DNA from: Candidatus Omnitrophota bacterium
GTDB taxonomy: Bacteria > Hinthialibacterota > Hinthialibacteria > Hinthialibacterales > JAKPRU01
NCBI GenBank assembly: GCA_029570205.1
Contig: JAKQSI010000062.1
Span: forward strand, 1-27,634
Direction of reading: 5' to 3'
DNA length: 27,634 bases
How positions within the stretch are numbered: the first letter of the stretch is position 1; each line of letters opens with the position of its first letter. Both the position numbers and the translations under genes were made by a program. Below the pieces are notes generated by a model. That model saw only the letters and a list, made by a program, of their open reading frames with translations. It had not been told where the DNA came from and searched no databases. Below, piece by piece: positions 22,421-27,634 of the stretch.

Positions 22421-24028
22421 ATGGAGATTCAATCGATCGCCCAATCCACCTCACGGATGGCTCGGCCGGAGCGCTGGGCGACAAGAATCGGTGTGATTCT
22501 TGCGGTGGCGGGCAGTGCGGTGGGACTGGGCAATTTTCTTCGGTTTCCCGGTGTGGTGGTTCGGAATGGGGGCGGGGCATTTATGATCCCGTATTTCCTG
22601 GCTTTTCTTTTTCTGGGGATTCCCGTGTGTTGGGCGGAGTGGATCATGGGCCGACGAGCGGGGCGGCTTTCGGGTCTTTCATCGTGTCCCGGTCTTCTGG
22701 GTACGCTGACCCGTGGCGGCAAGTTCCGTTATTTTGGTGTGCTTGGTCTGTTTATTCCTCTTGTAATCTATATGTGGTATGTCTACGTCGAATCCTGGTG
22801 CCTCGCCTATACCTGGTTCACCATTACCGGCCAGATTTGCCTGGGACCCGGCGGGGACTACACGGCTTTTTTCAATCAATTCAACGGGGAAAGCACGGGG
22901 CCATTCTTCAGCGGTGTTACGGTCAATTATATTTTCTTTCTCATCACGTTTTTCATAAATTTCTTTTTGATTTATCGCGGTCTGTCGCGGGGAATCGAGA
23001 AGTTTTGCCTGGTAGCGATGCCCCTGCTGGTTATCGCGGCCATTCTCGTGGCGTTGCGTGTATTGACGCTCGGCACACCGGACCCCACCAAACCGCTTCA
23101 AAACGTGAGCGAAGCGCTCGGTTACATGTGGAATCCGGACTGGGTGAAGTTGAAAGACCCGGAGGTTTGGCTTGCCGCGTGCGGACAGATTTTCTTTTCG
23201 CTTTCAGTCGGTTTCGGGGTCGTCCTGACTTATGCCAGTTACCTAACTAAACAAGATGATGTTGTCCTTTCCGGTCTGACAGCGAGCGCGACGAATGAGT
23301 TCTGTGAGGTTTGCCTGGGAGGGCTGATTGTTGTTCCTGCTGCTTTTGTGTTCCTGGGCATCGGTCAGATGCAGGATGTGGTCGGCGCGAGTTCTTTCAC
23401 GCTCGGATTTGTAACCATGCCGCATGTTTTCGCCCAAATGCCCGCCGGAAGGTTGTTTCAGGCATTGTTCTACTTTCTTCTGTTCCTGGCGGGAATTACT
23501 TCTTCTCTTTCCATGCTTCAGCCCGCGATAGCATTTTTCGAGGAAGGATTCAATATGAACCGGCCAATCTCGGTCGCGCTTTTGGGGATGCTGACTTTTC
23601 TGGGCGCCAATGCCGTTGTGCTGACTCCCGGGCTTACTGTCCTTGCCACCATGGATACTTGCGCTTCCGACTTGGGGATTCCTTTATTGGCATTGGCGGA
23701 GCTGTTTCTTTTCATTTTCGTGCTGAAAGTACCCACCGGCATTCAGGAGGGGGGGTATGGCGCGAATATGAAATTGCCGTTCTGGTTCGGATTTGTTATT
23801 ACTTATCTCAGTCCGGTTTTCCTGTTGGCCATTCTCGCAGGGTGGTTTGTTAACAAGCTTCGTCCGCTGTTCGATGCCTCTGTGGAGTGGACACCCATGG
23901 AGCCGCTTGAAAAATACACCATACTTGTGATGATCGCATTTTTGTTCTTTCTCCGGCTGCTGGTCGGCCTGGCGTGGCCGAATATGAAACGGCGGTATCT
24001 TGGCTATGCCCAATCGAGCGAGGGGTAG
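22421..24028 (+). CDS. Sodium-dependent neurotransmitter:sodium symporter (NSS/SNF) family transporter
   Basis: 535 residues from the ATG at 22421; an ATG six bases earlier leaves the AGGA too close, while here it is about 7 nt away. The first helix carries the hallmark G-S-A-V-G-L-G-N-F-L-R-F-P (31-43), whose unwound middle binds Na+ and substrate, followed by G-G-G-A-F-M-I-P-Y (50-58). A later W-L-A-A-C-G-Q-I-F-F-S-L-S-V-G-F-G segment is the helix-6 signature. About 11 or 12 helices are visible. NSS proteins import amino acids or related small molecules with sodium across the inner membrane; the substrate is not readable. A very short gene follows 12 bp later and is the likely small subunit. 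Confidence 0.95.
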   Translation: MEIQSIAQSTSRMARPERWATRIGVILAVAGSAVGLGNFLRFPGVVVRNGGGAFMIPYFLAFLFLGIPVCWAEWIMGRRAGRLSGLSSCPGLLGTLTRGGKFRYFGVLGLFIPLVIYMWYVYVESWCLAYTWFTITGQICLGPGGDYTAFFNQFNGESTGPFFSGVTVNYIFFLITFFINFFLIYRGLSRGIEKFCLVAMPLLVIAAILVALRVLTLGTPDPTKPLQNVSEALGYMWNPDWVKLKDPEVWLAACGQIFFSLSVGFGVVLTYASYLTKQDDVVLSGLTASATNEFCEVCLGGLIVVPAAFVFLGIGQMQDVVGASSFTLGFVTMPHVFAQMPAGRLFQALFYFLLFLAGITSSLSMLQPAIAFFEEGFNMNRPISVALLGMLTFLGANAVVLTPGLTVLATMDTCASDLGIPLLALAELFLFIFVLKVPTGIQEGGYGANMKLPFWFGFVITYLSPVFLLAILAGWFVNKLRPLFDASVEWTPMEPLEKYTILVMIAFLFFLRLLVGLAWPNMKRRYLGYAQSSEG

Positions 24029-24040
24029 GAGGCAGGAATT

Positions 24041-24211
24041 ATGAATGCGTTCGGATGGTTGATCTTTCTCGGTTCGAATGCCTTTGTGATCGGTCTGACG
24101 GCCGTCTGTTTCATCCGGGTCTTTTCATCCGGTGAGCACATGCACGCTCCGCTGGACATCGATACGCGGGATATGGATGAACCTTCGCCCGATCGCCCGG
24201 ATGAATGGTAA
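24041..24211 (+). CDS. Putative small subunit of the NSS transporter (MetS-like)
   Basis: 56 residues, too short for usual ORF thresholds. A strong AGGAGG lies 8 nt before the ATG, and the start is only 12 bp after the symporter stop. One membrane helix occupies about 5-26 (W-L-I-F-L-G-S-N-A-F-V-I-G-L), and the tail is hydrophilic and acidic (D-I-D-T-R-D-M-D-E-P). In Corynebacterium and other bacteria, NSS methionine/alanine importers are followed by a single-helix subunit called MetS. The size, topology and spacing fit. The name is by analogy, not by sequence match. Confidence 0.75.
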   Translation: MNAFGWLIFLGSNAFVIGLTAVCFIRVFSSGEHMHAPLDIDTRDMDEPSPDRPDEW

Positions 24212-24221
24212 TTCGAGGTGG

Positions 24222-24268
24222 CACAGGCATTTTGCCGGAGAATGTCTGCGCTCTCCGGTCGCCCTGTG
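24222..24268 (+). terminator. Long two-part hairpin after the transporter operon
   Basis: CACAGG (24222-24227) pairs with CCTGTG (24263-24268), and CCGGAGA (24235-24241) pairs with TCTCCGG (24252-24258) inside. It starts 11 bp after the small-subunit stop. No U tract follows, so it could stabilise the mRNA 3' end or act with Rho, and it separates the transporter from ftsY. Confidence 0.45.
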
Positions 24269-24342
24269 ACCGAACTATCCCGATTGTTACCATGTGGGTA
24301 TCCATCAAACCAAATCGGAATAACAGGAACTTGTGAACTGCT

Positions 24343-25419
24343 ATGTTTTGGAAGAGAAACAAACAGGAATCGGAACTACCTATAGATACTCCCCGGAACA
24401 ACGAAGAACGGCAAGCCGTGTTGTCGAATGCGGATCAGGCATCTCCACCGGCTGAATCCCCATCCGAATCGGAGGCTGCGAAGAAACGCGGCCTTTTCGG
24501 AAAACTGTTCGACCGTCTCCGTGCATCCCGCGATGCCATTCTTAAAAAGACCATCTCGATTTTCCAGCGACGGGGAAAGATTGATGACGATCTCTTGGAT
24601 GAACTGGAGGAAACCCTGATTACAGCGGATATCGGCGTGGAAACCACCACGCGGCTGATCGACCATTTGCGCGACCAGGTCAAGTTCCAGAAGAAAAAAG
24701 GCAGCACGGATATTAACTGGCTGACCGATACTCTCCAATCCGCCATCGGCGAGATGATTGCCTCGGAAAACAGATCGCTGAAAACCGGCACGGAGAAACC
24801 GTCGGTGTATCTGGTTGTGGGGGTCAATGGAGTCGGCAAGACCACGGCGATCGGCAAGCTGGCCTGGCGGTTTCGTTCCGAGGGCCAGAAGGCGCTGATT
24901 GTTGCGGCGGACACGTTCCGCGCGGCGGCCATCGACCAGTTGGCCATCTGGGCGGATCGGGCCGGATGCGACATTGTGAAAGGCGAGGAAGGTGTGGACC
25001 CGTCATCCGTTGTGTACAACGCGGTCCATGCCGCGCGGGCGGGGCAGCATGACTTCGTAATTATCGACACGGCGGGGCGGCTGCATAATCGGGCAAACCT
25101 GATGCAGGAGCTCGGTAAGATGGCTCGTGTGATCGGGCGGGAATTTCCCGGCGCTCCGCATGAAACCCTGCTGGTGTTGGACGCCTCTACCGGCCAGAAT
25201 GCTCTCCAGCAGGCTCGGCAGTTCACCGATACTTGCGGCGTGACCGGCATTATTCTGACGAAAATGGATGGAACGGCAAAAGGCGGCGTAATTATCGGGA
25301 TTCACGATCAGCTGAAAATCCCCGTCAAGTTTATCGGCCTCGGCGAGAAAATCGACGATTTGGAACCATTTGAACCGGAGGCGTTTCTGAAAGCCTTGTT
25401 CGAAAGGGAAGAAGCATAG
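24343..25419 (+). CDS. ftsY: Signal recognition particle receptor FtsY
   Basis: 358 residues. FtsY docks the SRP-ribosome complex at the inner membrane through a GTPase pair with Ffh. Residues 1-47 are an acidic, polar A region, shorter than in E. coli. The helical N domain is about 50-145 (G-L-F-G-K-L-F-D-R-L). The G domain has G1 G-V-N-G-V-G-K-T (160-167), D-T-F-R-A-A-A (190-196), D-T-A-G-R (242-246), T-K-M-D-G (306-310) and the closing I-G-L-G-E-K-I-D-D-L-E-P-F (331-343). The E-A-F-L-K-A-L-F end is typical. A possible ribosome site, AGGAAC, lies rather far upstream. The Ffh gene is not in the window. A family-1 repeat begins 8 bp after its stop. Confidence 0.97.
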   Translation: MFWKRNKQESELPIDTPRNNEERQAVLSNADQASPPAESPSESEAAKKRGLFGKLFDRLRASRDAILKKTISIFQRRGKIDDDLLDELEETLITADIGVETTTRLIDHLRDQVKFQKKKGSTDINWLTDTLQSAIGEMIASENRSLKTGTEKPSVYLVVGVNGVGKTTAIGKLAWRFRSEGQKALIVAADTFRAAAIDQLAIWADRAGCDIVKGEEGVDPSSVVYNAVHAARAGQHDFVIIDTAGRLHNRANLMQELGKMARVIGREFPGAPHETLLVLDASTGQNALQQARQFTDTCGVTGIILTKMDGTAKGGVIIGIHDQLKIPVKFIGLGEKIDDLEPFEPEAFLKALFEREEA

Positions 25420-25426
25420 CCCGATT

Positions 25427-25466
25427 TTTCCCCCGAAGTTCGGGGGGAATACAAGGGGGGGTGAAT
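25427..25466 (+). repeat. REP-like palindromic repeat, family 1
   Basis: TTTCCCCCGAAGTTCGGGGG is the core palindrome, followed by GAATACAAGGGGGGGTGAAT. It lies between the convergent ftsY and eight-helix-protein genes. The tail closely matches that at 2290-2310. Confidence 0.7.
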
Positions 25467-25486
25467 CCCTAATTGCATATTCGCGT

Positions 25487-26347
25487 TCAGGCCCCGTTTC
25501 CCCGGTGTGAAGCGAAACAGTTTGTCAGCCCCACGGGCAGATAGCGCGTGGTGTAGCGCAACAGGCCGATCAGTACCGGGGAAAAAATAATGGATAGGAG
25601 TATCGTTATTCCCATGATCTGCTCCGACGATGCAGTCCTCCATCCGCTGCCAGGCCATGTCGGCGCGGATGTCGTGATGCCGAATATCACAATGACTCCC
25701 GTCGACAAAGATAATATCTGCTGCCAACGCGCCTGACTGCGGAGGTAAGCCAGCGCGGTCCCGCACATCAGGATCGTCAGAACGATAATGACAGTCGCCA
25801 CAAAGTACGGATGCGTCGATGTGAACCGAAATTCGCCGGCATTTTCGAGGTAACCCACTGTGACCGCCAATGGCACACATCCCATCATCCCAAATGTCAG
25901 CAATGTCCAATCCTTCCAGATATTCGTGAAGAACTTTGACAACGGACGGAACGAGCGCGCGACCGCCAGGCCGACCAATGTCGCCGCCAGCAATGGCGTC
26001 CAGGACCACCAGCCCCAATGCTCGTGCCCGAGGTTGTGGCCGAATATCCATAGCCCGGGAGTGGACACATTCATCATGTATAGACCCATCAGCAAGGCTT
26101 GAAACACGTAAGGGTAAGACCATCCCGGAAATCCCTTGACCAATCCCACTCCGGCGCCGAACGGCGAAAAGCAGATCATGATCAAGAACATGCCGTTCTC
26201 AACATGGTATAGCCATACAGGCCATCCGGAAACCGGAAGGGTCTCCGTTGCGAGAAACTGCATGCCGTTGATGAGAAAAAGGAGCATTCCTGCCAAGGCG
26301 GCGTTCCACGAAGCGCGGTTTTCGAGCTGTTGTGTCGTATCAGGCAT
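25487..26347 (-). CDS. Eight-helix membrane protein of unknown function
   Basis: 286 residues from the ATG at 26347, with GGAGG 8 nt upstream; the frame extends to 26467 without a ribosome site. Hydrophobic segments lie near 15-36, 44-66, 78-96, 114-131, 146-166, 182-202, 209-226 and 243-263. The loop before helix 4 contains H-N-L-G-H-E-H-W-G-W-W (104-114), three His within seven residues, which could bind a metal or haem. His48 (L-Y-H-V-E) and His179 are also in or near the membrane. The C-terminus is basic. I recognise no family; heme-copper oxidase accessory or NnrS-like proteins are possible comparisons only. It is a single gene. Confidence 0.8.
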   Translation of the reverse strand: MPDTTQQLENRASWNAALAGMLLFLINGMQFLATETLPVSGWPVWLYHVENGMFLIMICFSPFGAGVGLVKGFPGWSYPYVFQALLMGLYMMNVSTPGLWIFGHNLGHEHWGWWSWTPLLAATLVGLAVARSFRPLSKFFTNIWKDWTLLTFGMMGCVPLAVTVGYLENAGEFRFTSTHPYFVATVIIVLTILMCGTALAYLRSQARWQQILSLSTGVIVIFGITTSAPTWPGSGWRTASSEQIMGITILLSIIFSPVLIGLLRYTTRYLPVGLTNCFASHRGNGA

Positions 26348-26529
26348 GATTGTCCCTCCAGGGCGGTCTGAAGTCTCAACATGAGTGCGATATTCCTCTT
26401 GTTGCAGGTTGTCAATCACCTGTGAAGGCAAATTTTCGGGCCTGGCAAACGGCAAGATTCTCCTCATCCCGGCAGGGGTCGAAGCGTGACGATCTCGCCG
26501 TTCGAACGCGCAAGCCTGAGATCGCCACG

Positions 26530-26561
26530 TTTCGGCTCCTTCGCAGACTCAGGAGCCGAAA
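26530..26561. repeat. Perfect 11-bp hairpin in a repeat-family end module
   Basis: TTTCGGCTCCT (26530-26540) and AGGAGCCGAAA (26551-26561) pair perfectly around a 10-nt loop. The preceding TGAGATCGCCACGT is the same as the start of the tandem-array units at 27229 and later, so the end module is shared while the centre differs. Confidence 0.6.
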
Positions 26562-26584
26562 CTCCTAAGAAAGCTCACCCTTCG

Positions 26585-26633
26585 ACAGGCAGAGACGCCT
26601 GTCCCACCAGTAGGTCAGGCGTCTCTGCCTGAC
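26585..26633. repeat. Head-to-head pair of family-2 palindromes
   Basis: ACAGGCAGAGACGCCTGTCC at 26585 and GGTCAGGCGTCTCTGCCTGA at 26613 are the same repeat in opposite orientations, separated by a short CACCAGTA. Each can also fold on itself. Confidence 0.65.
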
Positions 26634-26663
26634 AAAGAAGGGCGGAAAGCCGCGCTTTCTTTG

Positions 26664-26766
26664 CCCAATCACCGGCCCCGCCGGAGGGAAGCTCGCGATG
26701 ACGGGTCGGGGACAGTTCTTTCTTCACCCAATCACCGGCTCCGCCGGAGGGAGGCTCGCAATGACG
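26664..26766. repeat. Two direct copies of a 40-bp repeat unit
   Basis: The unit CCCAATCACCGGC-CCCGCCGG, then AGGGA and GCTCGCGATGACG, occurs at 26664-26703 and again, slightly changed, at 26728-26766. The end (CGCGATGACGG or CGCAATGACG) matches the end of the 27161 array units. Confidence 0.6.
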
Positions 26767-26790
26767 CATCGTCGCTCGCAATGACTGGTA

Positions 26791-26846
26791 AGCCGTCATC
26801 GCGAGGAGCGGCCCGGAGTCCGCGAAGGGCGGCGACGTGGCGATCT
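26791..26846 (-). repeat. Left 56-bp inverted repeat of the GIY-YIG element
   Basis: These 56 bases are the exact reverse complement of 27160-27215; I compared them base by base. The sequence starts AGCCGTCATCGCGAGGAGCG and ends GACGTGGCGATCT. It ends 12 bp after the stop side of the nuclease gene. Confidence 0.9.
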
Positions 26847-26858
26847 CAGGTTCTCTAC

Positions 26859-27149
26859 TCAAAGAAGATCATCATACAGATCGCTCCAGCTTGGGTTCAT
26901 AGCCTCGATCAGGTCAACTTTCTTTCGACGTGAGCCTTTCTTGATCTGTTTCTCTCTGGCGATGGCTTCCCGTACATCTTCGAATATCTCGAAATACACC
27001 AATTTCTTGATATTGTATTTTTTTGTGAACTCTCCGCCGATTCCTTCCTTGTGTTGCGAAATGCGTTTGAGAAGATCCGTTGTGACACCGGTGTAGAGGA
27101 CTCGGTTGGTCTGATTTGTCATTATGTAGACATACGATTGTCTGGACAT
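26859..27149 (-). CDS. GIY-YIG nuclease-like small protein (COG2827 type)
   Basis: 96 residues from the ATG at 27149. The open frame continues upstream through the tandem array, but that part is repeat translation and is left out. The fold motifs are visible: Y-V-Y-I-M (6-10, the GIY part), Y-T-G-V-T (19-23, the YIG part), Arg29 in L-L-K-R-I-S-Q-H-K, and the C-terminal A-R-E-K-Q-I-K-K-G-S-R with the metal-binding Glu66. N-P-S-W-S-D-L (85-91) is the usual end of this small family. All catalytic-type residues appear present. Members of this small family are widespread, with DNA-processing roles suggested but little shown. The gene fills 291 of the 313 bp between perfect 56-bp inverted repeats, which suggests it travels with the repeat. 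No strong ribosome site is seen. Confidence 0.9.
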   Translation of the reverse strand: MSRQSYVYIMTNQTNRVLYTGVTTDLLKRISQHKEGIGGEFTKKYNIKKLVYFEIFEDVREAIAREKQIKKGSRRKKVDLIEAMNPSWSDLYDDLL

Positions 27150-27159
27150 CGTTCCTACC

Positions 27160-27215
27160 AGATCGCCACGTCGCCGCCCTTCGCGGACTCCGGGCCGCTC
27201 CTCGCGATGACGGCT
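27160..27215 (+). repeat. Right 56-bp inverted repeat of the GIY-YIG element
   Basis: Exact reverse complement of 26791-26846. It is also most of the first unit of the tandem array that runs to the window end. Confidence 0.9.
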
Positions 27216-27634
27216 CGGGCTGACGACTGAGATCGCCACGTCGCCGCCCTTCGCGGACTCCGGGCCGCTCCTCGCGATGACGGCTCGGGCTGACGACTGA
27301 GATCGCCACGTCGCCGCCCTTCGCGGACTCCGGGCCGCTCCTCGCGATGACGGGTCAGGCTGACTGAGATCGCCACGTCGCAGCCCTTCGCGGACTCCGG
27401 GCCGCTCCTCGCGATGACGGCTCGGGCTGACGACTGAGATCGCCACGTCGCAGCCCTTCGCGGACTCCGGGCCGCTCCTCGCGATGACGGGTCAGGCTGA
27501 CGACTGAGATCGCCACGTCGCCGCCCTTCGCGGACTCCGGGCCGCTCCTCGCGATGACGGCTCGGGCTGACGACTGAGATCGCCACGTCGCCGCCCTTCG
27601 CGGACTCCGGGCCGCTCCTCGCGATGACGGGTCA
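27161..27634 (+). repeat. Tandem array of seven ~70-bp units (last cut by the window end)
   Basis: Units start at 27161, 27231, 27301, 27368, 27438, 27508 and 27578, with lengths 70, 70, 67, 70, 70, 70 and 57 or more. Each begins GATCGCCACGTCGCNGCCCT and contains CGGACTCCGGGCCGCTCCTC. The linker is CTCGGGCTGACGACTGA or GTCAGGCTGA(CGA)CTGA. Units 1-3, 6 and 7 have CGCCGCCC; 4 and 5 have CGCAGCCC. From unit 2 on, the two linker types alternate, so a dimer seems to be the amplified unit. Units adjoin without unique spacers. Long open frames in this array (for example 27155-27586, minus) are artefacts of a period close to a multiple of three. Confidence 0.9.

Larger units (their letters stand above)
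26348..26858. other. Repeat cluster between the membrane-protein gene and the GIY-YIG element
   Basis: 511 bases without a credible gene. It contains a hairpin (26530-26561), a head-to-head pair of family-2 repeats (26585-26633), two CCGGCNCCGCCGG-type units (26664-26766) and the left inverted repeat of the GIY-YIG element (26791-26846). Open frames here translate repeat sequence. Confidence 0.6.

Noticed and set aside
25427-25466. Intrinsic terminator of ftsY
   Set aside because: A strong stem is present but no U tract follows on the plus strand; the sequence is a copy of the dispersed repeat family, so repeat is the better label.
27155-27586. 143-codon minus-strand open frame in the tandem array (also 26914-27309 and the upstream extension of the GIY-YIG frame)
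   Set aside because: It is a translation of the 70-bp repeat (recurring S-P-S-R-H-R-E-E-R-P), has no ribosome site and no domain; it is a known type of spurious protein.
27161-27634. CRISPR array
   Set aside because: Units of about 70 bp abut directly with only small variants; no unique spacers and no cas genes are present.

Overview
The window looks like one contig piece from a Gram-negative-type (diderm), flagellated, GC-moderate bacterium, probably an uncultured lineage. The signs are a FliL start, an export lipoprotein, FtsY, and two scattered GspG-like prepilins whose tails share a P-S-N-G ... S-x-G-D signature. That prepilin style is common in candidate phyla such as Sumerlaeota, Hydrogenedentota and Omnitrophota, but the phylum is inference only. 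Most genes are housekeeping or envelope genes in small operons. Several genes appear to start with TTG, and the intergenic DNA is unusually rich in dispersed palindromic repeats.

Layout. 1-2225: minus-strand fliL (cut by the left edge), a prepilin and a secreted unknown. 2226-2616: three REP-like repeats and an operator-like dyad. 2617-3456: ispH (plus). 3510-9249: a minus-strand run of a Trm11-like RNA methyltransferase, a DPM1-like glycosyltransferase, peptide deformylase, a small membrane protein, and a 778-residue very acidic protein with short repeated motifs and a DUF2325-like C-terminus. 9440-14881 (plus): a second prepilin, an orphan m4C-type DNA methyltransferase, a MAF-like/CgeB-like glycosyltransferase fusion and a GT87-like membrane glycosyltransferase. 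15002-20219 (minus): a signalling cluster transcribed as solute-binding lipoprotein, receiver-PP2C phosphatase, helical unknown, hybrid histidine kinase. A decayed copy of the phosphatase 3' end lies inside the cluster. 20401-21570: a secreted family-10 glycoside hydrolase-like protein (minus). 21922-25419 (plus): a small charged protein, an NSS-family sodium symporter with a 56-residue putative small subunit (too short for ordinary gene callers), and ftsY. 25487-26347: an eight-helix membrane protein (minus).

The right end (26500-27634) is the most unusual part. A 96-residue GIY-YIG nuclease gene fills a 313-bp interval bounded by perfect 56-bp inverted repeats. The right-hand repeat is the first unit of a tandem array of seven ~70-bp units running to the window end. 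Gene and repeat together look like a small nuclease-associated repeat element. I saw no tRNA, rRNA, CRISPR array, transposase or prophage gene.
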